Assembly (NCBI RefSeq): GCF_003367235.1
Contig: NZ_QRGP01000001.1
Coordinates: 558,001-622,000, forward strand
DNA: 64,000 bases
Source: Sphingorhabdus pulchriflava
GTDB lineage: Bacteria; Pseudomonadota; Alphaproteobacteria; Sphingomonadales; Sphingomonadaceae
Direction of reading: 5' to 3'
Under the pieces are notes generated by a model. The model was not told the origin of the DNA, did no database searches, and was given only the letters and a program-made list of their open reading frames with translations. This document shows, in pieces, positions 8,866 through 19,304 of this stretch. The translations under genes and the position numbers were made by a program. Positions within the stretch are counted from its first letter, which is position 1; each line of letters begins with the position of its first letter.

Positions 8866-9648
8866 TTAACGAGGGGCCATTCTGATCGCGCCGTCGAGGC
8901 GCAAGCATTGGCCATTGAAATAGGTGTTGCGGTTGAGTTCGAGCACCAGGCTGCCAAACTCCTCGGGTTTTCCGAGGCGCTTGGGGAAGGGGACAGATGC
9001 AGCAAGGCTATCGAGCACATTTTGCGGGGCGCCGAGCATGAGTGGGGTCGCGAAAATGCCAGGCATGATGGAGTTGCAGCGGATACCCAGATCCATCAGG
9101 TCGCGCGCCAGCGGCAGGACTAGGCCGTTTACGCCAGCTTTGGCAGATCCATAAATGACCTGACCAATCTGTGCATCTTGCGCGGCGACCGATGCGGTCA
9201 GCGTGATGCAACCGCGTTCGCCATCTTCCATCGGCTCGAGTTCGCTCATGCCGAGCGCCGACAGCGAGGCGAGGCGATAGGATGCAACGAGAATGCCCTG
9301 CACACCAAATTCATAGTCTGCGGTCGAGGTGCGCTTATACTTGCCGGTTTCCTTGTCGAAAGACAGGGTTTTGCCACGCTTCGAGGTCATGGCACAATGG
9401 ACAAGGATTCGCTCTTGGCCATGGGCCGCGCGTGCTTTTGCAAATCCGGCAACGACGCTGTCTTCGCTGGTGATATCGACCTTGCAGAATATGCCGCCGA
9501 TTTTTGCTGCGACCTCGCTACCAAGGTCTTCATTGATATCGAAAATCGCGACTTTCGTACCTGCAGATGCCAACGCTTCTGCACTCGCACGACCGAGGCC
9601 GGATGCGGCGCCTGTTACCACTGCCGATATTTGACTGTCGATCTTCAT
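8866..9648 (-). CDS. SDR-family oxidoreductase (3-hydroxyacyl-CoA dehydrogenase-like)
   Basis: The 260-residue protein has the SDR cofactor motif TGAASGLG near residues 12-19, a catalytic YGSAK (Tyr-x3-Lys), and a C-terminal LELNRNTYFNGQ segment. The sequence resembles type II 3-hydroxyacyl-CoA dehydrogenases, and its position just upstream of the thiolase gene on the same strand supports a role in beta-oxidation-type reactions. Substrate specificity cannot be determined from sequence alone. Confidence 0.85.
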   Translation of the reverse strand: MKIDSQISAVVTGAASGLGRASAEALASAGTKVAIFDINEDLGSEVAAKIGGIFCKVDITSEDSVVAGFAKARAAHGQERILVHCAMTSKRGKTLSFDKETGKYKRTSTADYEFGVQGILVASYRLASLSALGMSELEPMEDGERGCITLTASVAAQDAQIGQVIYGSAKAGVNGLVLPLARDLMDLGIRCNSIMPGIFATPLMLGAPQNVLDSLAASVPFPKRLGKPEEFGSLVLELNRNTYFNGQCLRLDGAIRMAPR

Positions 9649-9835
9649 GCCGAGCCTCTCCCAATGAAATTTAATCGCTCGTTTAAACTTGATTTCGGAT
9701 TTGGCAAGATCAGGCGAAAATATTCGACATATTTATGAGGTAGGCGGGCTGTAATTTAGTGGCAATTGGGCGCCTTAGCGAACGCGCCAATCACATAATC
9801 GCCAGATGCAATAGCAAGTTGCTATGTAAGAAAAA

Positions 9836-9911
<76 letters not shown>

Positions 9912-10004
9912 ACCCGGCAGAATCAGAAACCGACCCTGCAAACAGGAGTGCGCCTTTGATGCTTTATGCTCTTCTTGTCAAGCCACCCTTTGCCGGAATC
10001 GGCC

Positions 10005-11114
10005 TCAACCGAACTGGCGACGGGCGGGGTGGCGTTCGATCGACATGATGATACCGATGCTGATCATCACCGTCAGGAAGGACGAACCGCCATGGCTGAT
10101 AAAGGGAAGGGGAATGCCGGCTACCGGAGCGAGCCCCATCACCATCATCAAATTGATCATGATGCTGAAGAACATCATCGCCGTCAGCCCGACTGCCACG
10201 AGCTGGCCAAAGCGGGAGCGGCTTTCGAGGCCCACTCTCAAGCCCCAGCGTAAAAGAAAGAAGAAACCTGCCATTACTGCGAGACCGCCCATCAGGCCCC
10301 ATTCCTCGGCCATGGTCGCAAAGACAAAATCGGTATGACCTTCGGGCAAATAGTCCAAATGGCTTTGTGTTCCGTTAAGAAAACCTTTGCCAAACACTCC
10401 ACCGGAGCCAATCGCAATTTTCGACTGGGTGATGTGATAGCCAGCGCCGAGCGGGTCATTTTCGGGATTGAGAAAGATGAGAACCCGGTTCTGCTGATAT
10501 TCTTTCAAGCCAAAGAAAAAGACCAGCGGCGCAATCGCCGCCAACGAGGCGCCACCACCTATGAAATAGAGCAACGGCATCCCCGCAACAAAAGCCATAA
10601 CCGCGACGGGGAAGGCAAAGGCGATGGCCGAGTCAAAATCGGGTTGGATAATCACCAATATACTAGGAACACCAAGCAAGGCGATTATCGGCCAAATCGC
10701 GTCCAGACTGTTGATTTTGGACGGAGGTAGCCGGTCAAAAAACCATGCTGCTGCCAGAACGATCGCCAGCTTCATCAGTTCTGACGGTTGAAGCGTCATG
10801 AAGCCGATATTGATCCAGCGCTGACTGCCGCCGCCGACCTGGCCTATCAATTCCACTACAAAAAGCAAAGCAAGCGCCCCGAAATAGGCCGGAATGGTAA
10901 TCTTTTTCCAGAAATCGAGAGGAAAGCGCGACAGGACGATGGCCATCGTCAAGAACACGAGAAAGCGAACGAAATGCTGCCCTGCCCAGGGAGTCAGGCT
11001 GCCGCCTGCTGCCGAATAGAGAATGACAGTTCCGAACCCTGTCATCGCGAACATCAGGAAGATCAGCCGCCATGGAAGACCGGCGATCGGGGCAGGAACG
11101 ATTCCGTTGGTCAT
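10005..11114 (-). CDS. rodA: Rod-shape SEDS peptidoglycan glycosyltransferase RodA
   Basis: The 369-residue protein is a polytopic membrane protein with about ten hydrophobic segments and SEDS hallmarks: QPSELMKLA, QPDFDSAIAF, and the C-terminal GIPLPFISHGGSSF. RodA polymerises lipid II glycan strands during side-wall synthesis, working with the transpeptidase PBP2. Its start overlaps the end of mrdA by four bases, so it is the last gene of the mreBCD-mrdA-rodA unit. Confidence 0.95.
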   Translation of the reverse strand: MTNGIVPAPIAGLPWRLIFLMFAMTGFGTVILYSAAGGSLTPWAGQHFVRFLVFLTMAIVLSRFPLDFWKKITIPAYFGALALLFVVELIGQVGGGSQRWINIGFMTLQPSELMKLAIVLAAAWFFDRLPPSKINSLDAIWPIIALLGVPSILVIIQPDFDSAIAFAFPVAVMAFVAGMPLLYFIGGGASLAAIAPLVFFFGLKEYQQNRVLIFLNPENDPLGAGYHITQSKIAIGSGGVFGKGFLNGTQSHLDYLPEGHTDFVFATMAEEWGLMGGLAVMAGFFFLLRWGLRVGLESRSRFGQLVAVGLTAMMFFSIMINLMMVMGLAPVAGIPLPFISHGGSSFLTVMISIGIIMSIERHPARRQFG

Positions 11115-13045
11115 CCCGCCTCCGTCTGCTTCTTTTGTGCGGCCTCGCTGTCCTCTCTGGTCGGCCCGCGTGACGCAGCGATAAAGGCATCGAGCGATCG
11201 TTGCATCCGTTCGACCGGCGTTCCGCCCCAGCCCGCTTCCAGAGCTTCCAATGCGGCCATTGCCTTTTCGCGGTCATAGAGAAAGGTCAGCACGTCCTTC
11301 GCTATAGGAGCGGCCGCTCGCGCACCGCCCATGCCATGCTCTATAACAACCGCTGCGCCATAGCGCGGCTGGTCAACCGGTGCGAAACATACAAACAAGC
11401 CGTGATCGCGATATTTCCATGCGCCTGATTGCCCGCGCTGACCGCCTTTGATGGCGCGCACCTGTGCCGTACCGGTCTTGCCGCCCATCCGGACGTCGGG
11501 CAGGTCAAGGCGGCTACGAACGGCCGTGCCGGCACCATTGACCACCATATCCATTCCCTCACGCACAATTGCGAGATGTTCATCGGGGAAGGGCAGATGC
11601 TGTGCCGGCTTTCGTTTGCCAGCGATAATATGCGGATCCACTTTCAGGCCCGATGCGATGCGGGCCGCCATCAAGGCAAGCTGAAAGGGGCTGGCCAGAA
11701 CATAGCCTTGCCCGATGGTTGCATTCAGCGTATCCGATCTGGACCATTCCTTGCCATATTTTCGGCGCATCCATTCACTGTCGGGTACGGTCCCGTAACG
11801 CTGCGAAGTGAAGGGCAGGGCGAATTCCTGACCGAGACCCAATTCGCGCGCAGCAGGTGCGATTGCATCATAGCCGATGCGGTTGCTCATCGCATAAAAA
11901 TAGGTGTTGCAGCTCTTCATGATCGCGCTGCGCATATTCATCGGCCCGTGTCGACCGAGGCATTTGAACACGCGGTTGCCTAGCCGGTAGCCTCCGCCGC
12001 ATGAAACCGTCTCTTCAGGATCGATACCATGTTTGAGCATCGCAAGCCCTGCCATGGGCTTCAGCGTGGAACCCGGCGGGTAAAGCCCCTGCAAACTTTT
12101 GTTGAGGAGCGGAATATGATCGTCCTGTCGCAACCATTTATATTCCAGCGCGCCGATACCGTCGGAAAAGCTGTTCGGGTCGAAACAGGGCATCGACGCC
12201 ATCGTCAATATGTCGCCGGTCAGACAGTCGAAGATGACTACGGACCCAGACTCTAGTCCAAGTCGTCGAGAGGCATAATTGTGCAGATCGATATCAATGG
12301 TCAGTTGCACCGGCTTGCCCGGCGTGTCGCTGCGCGATGAAAGTTCGCGGATCAGTTTCCCACGCGCGGTCACTTCAACCCGTTTCGCTCCGGGCTTTCC
12401 TTGCAACCGGTCTTCAAACGCCTTTTCGAGCCCATCCTTACCGATTTTGTACCCGGGGGTAATCAGCAGTGGATCCTTGTTCTTGGCATAGTCCTCAGCG
12501 GAGGCGATGCCGACATATCCGATCAGATGCCCGACAGCAGGGCCACTAGGATAGAAGCGTGAAAAGCCTTGGCGCGGGCTTACACCGGGCAAGTCAGGCA
12601 AGCGGACGCTAACGCGGGCGAAGCTCTCATAATCCAGGCCGTCCTTCACCTGGACCGGCTGGAACCCGCGTGCATGCGACAGCTCACGATTGATGCGTTC
12701 GATGTCGTCCTTGTCGAGCGAAAGCAACTCGCCCAGTGTCTTGATCGTCTTTGCCTTGTCGGTGACCCTTTCGGGAATAAGGTCAACGCGGAAGTCGGCG
12801 CGATTGGTGGCGATGGGTTTGCCATAGCGATCGATGAACCAGCCGCGACGGGGCGGGATCAGCGTCAGGTTGACGCGATTGCTTTCGGCGGCGAGCTTGT
12901 ACTGCTCATTTTCGAAGATCGAAATATAGGTCATGCGCGCGGCAACGACCGCACCAAGCGCGGCCTGTATGCCCCCGACCAGAGCAGTGCGGCGCGAAAA
13001 GCGGATTTCTAGTTGCCCGCTTGTCGGGCCGCGCTCTTCCTTCAT
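11111..13045 (-). CDS. mrdA: Penicillin-binding protein 2 (elongasome transpeptidase)
   Basis: A protein of about 644 residues has one N-terminal membrane segment, a PBP dimerisation domain and a transpeptidase domain. The domain carries PPGSTLKPM (Ser-x2-Lys nucleophile), KSCNTYF (S-x-N) and GGKTGTAQV (KTG). It cross-links peptidoglycan on the periplasmic side with RodA. ATG at 13045 (MKEERGPT) is preferred because it only just overlaps the mreD stop; upstream in-frame starts at 13060 and 13078 would overlap mreD more deeply. Confidence 0.95.
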   Translation of the reverse strand: MKEERGPTSGQLEIRFSRRTALVGGIQAALGAVVAARMTYISIFENEQYKLAAESNRVNLTLIPPRRGWFIDRYGKPIATNRADFRVDLIPERVTDKAKTIKTLGELLSLDKDDIERINRELSHARGFQPVQVKDGLDYESFARVSVRLPDLPGVSPRQGFSRFYPSGPAVGHLIGYVGIASAEDYAKNKDPLLITPGYKIGKDGLEKAFEDRLQGKPGAKRVEVTARGKLIRELSSRSDTPGKPVQLTIDIDLHNYASRRLGLESGSVVIFDCLTGDILTMASMPCFDPNSFSDGIGALEYKWLRQDDHIPLLNKSLQGLYPPGSTLKPMAGLAMLKHGIDPEETVSCGGGYRLGNRVFKCLGRHGPMNMRSAIMKSCNTYFYAMSNRIGYDAIAPAARELGLGQEFALPFTSQRYGTVPDSEWMRRKYGKEWSRSDTLNATIGQGYVLASPFQLALMAARIASGLKVDPHIIAGKRKPAQHLPFPDEHLAIVREGMDMVVNGAGTAVRSRLDLPDVRMGGKTGTAQVRAIKGGQRGQSGAWKYRDHGLFVCFAPVDQPRYGAAVVIEHGMGGARAAAPIAKDVLTFLYDREKAMAALEALEAGWGGTPVERMQRSLDAFIAASRGPTREDSEAAQKKQTEAG

Positions 13046-13599
13046 GTTGCGAGCCGCCATGCATCCAGGTGCGAGCACAGCCGGACCGCTAGCGGGTAGA
13101 GCAGAGCAGACAGCAGGATTTGCGGAATGATGATGCCGACCTCCGGAGTAGGCTGGGCTAGCGCAGAAATGCCGAGCCCCGCGAGCAAGGCAAGCATAAC
13201 CAGCAGTGCGGCGATAAGCCAGTCCCGCAAATGGTCACGCCATACGCCCCGCAGGTCAATCAGTTCGATGGAAATCATCGCCAGCGACCAGATCAGGCCG
13301 GAACTGCCAAAGGGCTGGCCGTTGAACAGATCGTCGAACAGGCCCAGCGGTAAACCGATCCATGCCGGCCACATTCCCGGACGCATGAGCCGCCATGCGA
13401 GCAGCATCATAAGGCCCAAAGGTGGCAGCAACGGCGTTCCTGCGATGAGCGGCAGCCAAGCGGTTGCCATAGAACCTGCCATTACCGAGACGATCGGAAC
13501 CAGCAGCATCCGGGTAGGCGATGTTTCGCGGTCGATGCGGCTTTCATAATCGCGCGTCGGACCAAGCAGCTTTCGTCCGGTGGCCAGCACCTGCTTCAT
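13042..13599 (-). CDS. mreD: Rod shape-determining protein MreD
   Basis: The 185-residue hydrophobic protein has several membrane segments and the family's GLPLGLFDDLFNGQPFGSSG region. It follows mreC with a four-base overlap and precedes mrdA, the standard elongasome gene order. MreD is an inner-membrane component of the Mre/Rod complex. Confidence 0.92.
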   Translation of the reverse strand: MKQVLATGRKLLGPTRDYESRIDRETSPTRMLLVPIVSVMAGSMATAWLPLIAGTPLLPPLGLMMLLAWRLMRPGMWPAWIGLPLGLFDDLFNGQPFGSSGLIWSLAMISIELIDLRGVWRDHLRDWLIAALLVMLALLAGLGISALAQPTPEVGIIIPQILLSALLYPLAVRLCSHLDAWRLAT

Positions 13600-14501
13600 T
13601 CGGCACCCTGCCCTTTGGGTATTGCGGCCTCGGCGGCTTCAAGCAATTTACGTGGCGCTTCGTGATAGGGACGAAGGACAATAACATGGTTATTGCCGGC
13701 AGGGCTGGCGAGTGGTCGAGCCAGTGCGCCGTCACTGGTTCTGCGCACGATTACCGCAACCGGGATATTAGGAGGGTAGAGTCCGCCGCTGCCCGAAGTC
13801 GTCACAATTTGACCGCGGCGGAAGTTGTTCACTCCCAAATCTACAGGTCTGATCGCGACGGTGCCGTCACCCATTCCGCTAGAAAGTGCGGGCAGGCCAT
13901 CGGGCATGCGCAACACGGGAATGACATTTTCGGCGTCGGAAATAAGCAAAACTTTGGACGTATTCGGACTTGTTTCGATTACGCGACCGATCAGCCCCTT
14001 TGGTGCGCGGATCGGAAAGCCTACAGCCACGCCCTGATTGCTGCCCACGGACAATATTGCAAGACGGCGAGTGCTGGAAGCCGTGCTGCTGATCAAATTT
14101 CCGATCGCGACGGTTTCGCCCGGATTTGCTTCCTGCAGGCCTATTAGCGCTTTCAGTTTCAGATTTTCGGCGCGTAGTGCATCGGCCTCTATCAATTTGG
14201 TGCGGTTCGCCGAGACCTGTTTTTTAAGCGCAGCATTTTGCGATGCGGCGTCGAGATAGGCGGACATATTCTCGCCCATTCCGGCGAAGCTGCGACGCAC
14301 CGCCTGAAATCCTCTGGCAATCGGAGACGTGACCTCTGCAGCACCGGCCCGCAGTGCTGAAAAACCCTTTGGGTCGGCGATCGAAATGAGCAGCAATATG
14401 CCAGCCACGATCGCTCCGGCAATCGCCAGCACATATGTAGCAAAAAGGCTATACTGCGCCTTTCGGGAAAAGCCCGGGCGCCGGTTTCGTGGCGGCGCCA
14501 T
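13596..14501 (-). CDS. mreC: Rod shape-determining protein MreC
   Basis: The 301-residue protein has a short basic N-terminus, one membrane anchor (residues about 18-40), a coiled-coil stretch (about 75-110) and a periplasmic beta-rich domain. That domain includes GFPIRAPKGLIGRVIETSPN and VTTSGSGGLYPPNIPV. It scaffolds PBP2/RodA to MreB. It sits between mreB, 15 bases upstream of it, and mreD, which it overlaps. Confidence 0.94.
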   Translation of the reverse strand: MAPPRNRRPGFSRKAQYSLFATYVLAIAGAIVAGILLLISIADPKGFSALRAGAAEVTSPIARGFQAVRRSFAGMGENMSAYLDAASQNAALKKQVSANRTKLIEADALRAENLKLKALIGLQEANPGETVAIGNLISSTASSTRRLAILSVGSNQGVAVGFPIRAPKGLIGRVIETSPNTSKVLLISDAENVIPVLRMPDGLPALSSGMGDGTVAIRPVDLGVNNFRRGQIVTTSGSGGLYPPNIPVAVIVRRTSDGALARPLASPAGNNHVIVLRPYHEAPRKLLEAAEAAIPKGQGAE

Positions 14502-14516
14502 CCTCCTGCTCCGCTC

Positions 14517-15554
<1,038 letters not shown>

Positions 15555-15729
15555 CTAATCTTCCACCCAGAAAGAGGTTTGAGGAATTGCGGGCTGAAAT
15601 GCCTTTGATGACGGCGCGGCGCAATCGCGTCGCACTACAGGAATTTGCCGTCTTTCAAAACAGCAAAATCGCGCTTCTTCACCATGAAAGGATTCGCTTG
15701 AGCGCGGCGCTTGGTCTAGGTGCGCCCAG

Positions 15730-17544
15730 ATGTCAATAAGAAGGCTCCCCGACACGCTCATCAACCGGATTGCAGCCGGTGAAGTGGTAGAAAGACCGGC
15801 CAGTGCGTTGAAGGAACTGGTCGAAAACGCCATTGATGCCGGTGCGCAGAATATATCAATCCGGCTGGGTGCGGGCGGGCTCGATCTGGTGGAGGTCACC
15901 GACGACGGTTGCGGAATGACAGCCGACGACATCGCTTTGGCGTTGGAGCGGCATGCGACGTCAAAACTGCCTGATGACAGTATCGATCAGGTACTGACGA
16001 TGGGCTTTCGCGGAGAGGCGTTGCCGTCGATTGCGAGTGTTTCCAAATTCAGCGTCGAGAGCAGGGTGCGTGGAGGTGAGGGCTGGAGCCGCGTCGTCGA
16101 CCATGGCCAGCTTGTCTCTGAAGCGCCCGCAGCGATTCCTCCGGGAACGCGAGTGCGGGTCGAAAATCTGTTTGCCAACATCCCCGCGCGGCGCAAATTC
16201 CTGCGCAGCCCGCGCGCTGAATATGCCGCTGCGCTCGATGCGGTGCGGCGGCTGGCTATGGCGCGGCCCGATATTGGCTTCACGCTTGAACATGATGGGC
16301 GGCGGACGCTTTCGGTGCAGCCGGATATGGGCCGTCCCGAACGGGTGGCGGCGCTGACCGCACCTGAACTGGCCGAGAACAGCGTCGCCCTCGATTTCCA
16401 GCGTGAAGGGATCAGTCTGGGCGGCATAGCCTCGCTGCCCACCTACAATCGCGGCGTGGCCGATCATCAATATCTCTTCGTCAACGGGCGACCGGTGAAA
16501 GACCGGCTGCTGGTCGGCGCGGTGCGCGGCGCCTATGCCGAAATGCTGGCGCGTGATCGCCATGCTGTGGTCGCACTGTTCCTTGATTTGCCTCCCAGCG
16601 AGGTTGATGTGAACGTCCACCCGGCGAAGACCGAGGTGCGTTTTCGCGACCCGGCGCTGGTGCGCGGGATGATAGTGTCGGGCCTTCGCCACGCTATCGA
16701 CCAAGCGGGTTTCCGCAGCGTGCAACGCCCCGCAGAGGCTGCGCTGGCCAACTGGCAGCAGGAACCTGTGCGCACCGCGCAGGGCGATATCTTCGCCGCA
16801 CCGCCAACCGCCTATCAGGGCAATTATGCGCGTCGCCCCGCTTTTGGCGGGCTATCTGAAGCGCGGTCGAGCTTTGCCGATCTGGTGGCTATTCAGGGAG
16901 AAGAACTGGCCCCGTTGATGGGCCGCGCCGAGCCATCGACCGAAGCTGTGCCCGAAGCTGTGCGCCATCCCCTCGGCGTGGCGCGCGGGCAGGTGGCAGC
17001 AACCTACATCGTGGCCGAGGCGGAGGACGGCCTTGTCATCGTCGACCAGCACGCGGCGCACGAAAGGCTGGTGCTCGAAAAGATGCGCGCGGCGACCGCA
17101 AATGGCAGCGTAGCGACGCAGGGCCTGCTCGTGCCAGAAGTGGTCGAGCTAGAAGAAACCGCCTGCGACCGGTTGGAGACACGGATAACCGAATTGGCCG
17201 ACCTCGGCCTTGAAATTGAACGTTTTGGCCCCGCGGCAATGCTGGTGCGTAGCGTGCCTGCGCTGCTGGGCACCAAAGACGTCCAAGCTCTTGTAAAAGA
17301 CCTCGCCGACGATCTTGCAGCATATGATGAGGCGATCAGCCTCAAGGAACGACTCGACTTGGTCGCCGCAACCATGGCCTGCCACGGCTCGGTGCGCGCA
17401 GGCCGCGTGCTGAGCGTTGCGGAAATGAACGCGCTGCTGCGCGAGATGGAAGTCACCCCGCATTCGGGCCAATGCAACCATGGCCGACCGACTTGGGTGA
17501 AGCTCCAACATCTCGATATTGAGAAACTTTTCGGAAGAAAATGA
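15730..17544 (+). CDS. mutL: DNA mismatch repair protein MutL (endonuclease type)
   Basis: The 604-residue protein has the GHKL ATPase motifs IAAGEVVERPASALKELVEN, TDDGCGM and GFRGEALPSI. Its C-terminal domain contains DQHAAHERLVLE, which fits the DQHA-x2-E-x4-E metal-binding endonuclease motif, and CNHGRPTW. This is the MutH-independent nicking type. The last roughly 14 codons use A/T-ending codons (AAA, CTT, GGA, AGA), unlike the GC-rich codons before them. A GC-rich variant of the same tail exists at 18090-18137, suggesting the 3' end was replaced by an insertion event. Confidence 0.97.
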   Translation: MSIRRLPDTLINRIAAGEVVERPASALKELVENAIDAGAQNISIRLGAGGLDLVEVTDDGCGMTADDIALALERHATSKLPDDSIDQVLTMGFRGEALPSIASVSKFSVESRVRGGEGWSRVVDHGQLVSEAPAAIPPGTRVRVENLFANIPARRKFLRSPRAEYAAALDAVRRLAMARPDIGFTLEHDGRRTLSVQPDMGRPERVAALTAPELAENSVALDFQREGISLGGIASLPTYNRGVADHQYLFVNGRPVKDRLLVGAVRGAYAEMLARDRHAVVALFLDLPPSEVDVNVHPAKTEVRFRDPALVRGMIVSGLRHAIDQAGFRSVQRPAEAALANWQQEPVRTAQGDIFAAPPTAYQGNYARRPAFGGLSEARSSFADLVAIQGEELAPLMGRAEPSTEAVPEAVRHPLGVARGQVAATYIVAEAEDGLVIVDQHAAHERLVLEKMRAATANGSVATQGLLVPEVVELEETACDRLETRITELADLGLEIERFGPAAMLVRSVPALLGTKDVQALVKDLADDLAAYDEAISLKERLDLVAATMACHGSVRAGRVLSVAEMNALLREMEVTPHSGQCNHGRPTWVKLQHLDIEKLFGRK

Positions 17545-17643
17545 ATGAGTTAGATTTATAGTTTGCAAGTGGGACGACCGTGATTAGCAAGCTTCTGCTT
17601 TCGACCCATTGTAGACAATTCACGCGCAAGCTAAGTCAAACCG

Positions 17644-18021
17644 ATGAGCAATTCAAAACACGCAGGAATGACACTGAATGAGCGCTTGTTCTCGGCAGGA
17701 CTTTTAGAGCGCTTTGATAAGGCGCTTGAAGAGCGAGACCGAGCAACGCTTGAAGACCTGCTCGTCCGTGTGGAGACCGAGCCGAACCTCGCTAACGCTT
17801 TATTGGGTGATAGTTTTGAGTGCTGGTTTTGCGGATTGGGAATTGATCGGACTGACAGTCCCGCGTTGTCTATAAGCGCTTCTAGTTTATGGAACGGGGA
17901 TGCGGAAGCAAAACCTACTCAGATAATCTACGCCCATTGGCATTGTGCTGAAACGCGAATGAAGGGTGCTAAAATGACCTTAGAACGCGACATATTCCTG
18001 CCCGATGAAGGCGACAGCTAA
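17644..18021 (+). CDS. Hypothetical protein with a possible zinc site, AT-rich accessory gene
   Basis: The 125-residue protein is not recognised. It begins with MSNSKHAGMTLNERLFSAGL, contains CWFCG (C-x2-C) near residue 60 and AHWHCAE near residue 100, which together could bind zinc. Codon use is richer in A/T-ending codons than in the flanking core genes. It lies between the mutL stop and a second, degenerate copy of the mutL tail, so it is probably cargo of a small insertion. Function unknown. Confidence 0.7.
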   Translation: MSNSKHAGMTLNERLFSAGLLERFDKALEERDRATLEDLLVRVETEPNLANALLGDSFECWFCGLGIDRTDSPALSISASSLWNGDAEAKPTQIIYAHWHCAETRMKGAKMTLERDIFLPDEGDS

Positions 18022-18089
18022 AGCCCCCAAACGCCAAGAAAGTAAGAAAAGACCACACATTTCTGCCGAAGTTTTGTGTTGCAATATAG

Positions 18090-18137
18090 GTGAAGCTGGC
18101 GCTTGGCGATGTCGAGAAGCTGTTTGGGAGGAAGTGA
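18090..18137 (+). pseudogene. Remnant copy of the mutL 3' end (copy 2)
   Basis: The bases encode VKLALGDVEKLFGRK followed by TGA, against VKLQHLDIEKLFGRK-TGA at the end of the intact mutL. Most differences in the last eight codons are synonymous, and the 35 bases after the stop also align with those after mutL at roughly two thirds identity. This indicates a displaced or duplicated mutL tail that diverged while coding. Codons here are GC-rich like the body of mutL, so this may be the original tail of the resident gene. Confidence 0.7.
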
Positions 18138-18448
18138 TTGACTTAAATAGATAATTTGTAAGCGGCACCTCCTAGTCGGTCGAACGTCCGATCGCGACGA
18201 CATTTCGGTCGCTCGCGGTCCACGCCGAAGTTGCTGCAAACTGCCATCTATTCAGGAGAAGCGCCAACGGAAGGTTTGTTGTGGCTTGCAGACCTGGAAG
18301 AGGCCAATCCGACGGACCTCCAAGTTTCAAATGAGGCCGCTTTTGTAGGGAAAGACGGTACAGGCCTGAAAGTTTTGTAAGCGAAGCGACAATCCCACTC
18401 CAATTCGCAAGGCTTGCCTTCTTGCTCGTTACTCCCAACATATAACCG
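18138..18448. other. Gene-free stretch upstream of the AraC regulator
   Basis: No convincing coding frame is seen in these 311 bases. The first 35 bases still resemble the sequence that follows mutL. The remainder may hold the AraC gene promoter or decayed sequence; no clear -35/-10 pair or hairpin was recognised. Confidence 0.4.
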
Positions 18449-19273
18449 ATGAATTCTGCAGCGCATTCCTCGAACCCATCGCATTCGGTCGGATCGTTCG
18501 AGCGGATCGAGCGAGTCGCACACCGGCTGGTCGGGGCAGCGTTTTCGCCGCATCGGCACGATACTTACACTGTCGCTTTGACTCTGGCTGGGGTGCAAGC
18601 GTTCAACTATCGCGGGGCGATGCGACATTCACTGCCGGGACAGGTGCTTATCCTCCATCCCGACGAAGTACACGATGGCCACTGCAACGATGAGGCTGGA
18701 TTCACCTATCAGGCGGCCTATGTTCCGCCAACTCATGTCCAGGCAGTGCTTGGAGGGACGGAACTGCCGTTTGTCGTTAATGGCGTCTCGACCAATCCCG
18801 CCTTGATCGCGGCAGCCTTCCACATGGTTATCGACTGCGCAGGTGCTGAGGATCCCGGTGCTTACGAAGACGCGCTTTACGATCTGGCCCATGCCATGAA
18901 CAGTGCGGCTGGCAGGGCGGCAACTGTGAGGGTCGCCAACCGAACAGCCGTAATGAGGGCGCGCGAATTTCTCGAAGCCGCCGTCGTTTCCGGTGCGCGA
19001 CTTGATGAACTTGAACAAGTGACGGGCTGTAACCGTTGGCAGCTTTCGCGTGATTTCCGAGCATTGCTCGGCACCAGTCCTTATCGCTATCTGCAGCACC
19101 GACGGGTCGATTTTGCCAAGCGGCTGTTGCGTGATGGCGCGACGCTGGCTGAGGCTGCCCATGGCGCTGGTTTTGCCGACCAGAGCCATTTTGGCCGTAC
19201 ATTCCGCAAAGCAGTTGGTCTCACGCCGAAGCAATGGCTTCGTTCGGACTTGTTCCGCACGATCATTCTATAG
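18449..19273 (+). CDS. AraC-family transcriptional regulator
   Basis: The 274-residue protein has an N-terminal cupin-like sensing domain (HRHDTYTVALTLAGVQAF and LPGQVLILHPDEVHDG). The C-terminal double helix-turn-helix includes RWQLSRDFRALLGTSPYRYL and the AraC signature GFADQSHFGRTFRKAVGLTP. This layout matches the AraC-type ligand-binding regulators. The CPBP protease gene begins 31 bases downstream on the same strand and may be a target or partner. Both genes lie inside the zone bracketed by mutL-tail remnants. Confidence 0.9.
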   Translation: MNSAAHSSNPSHSVGSFERIERVAHRLVGAAFSPHRHDTYTVALTLAGVQAFNYRGAMRHSLPGQVLILHPDEVHDGHCNDEAGFTYQAAYVPPTHVQAVLGGTELPFVVNGVSTNPALIAAAFHMVIDCAGAEDPGAYEDALYDLAHAMNSAAGRAATVRVANRTAVMRAREFLEAAVVSGARLDELEQVTGCNRWQLSRDFRALLGTSPYRYLQHRRVDFAKRLLRDGATLAEAAHGAGFADQSHFGRTFRKAVGLTPKQWLRSDLFRTIIL

Positions 19274-19304
19274 CCATCCGCTGCCAGCGGGTAACTGAGG
19301 CGAC

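Noticed and set aside
7505-8869. A 454-codon plus-strand frame opposite the thiolase gene
   Set aside because: The thiolase active-site motifs on the minus strand settle the coding strand.
18172-18441. Minus-strand frame in the gap upstream of the AraC gene
   Set aside because: No ribosome binding site, no recognisable sequence, and the first part overlaps the mutL-tail remnant region.
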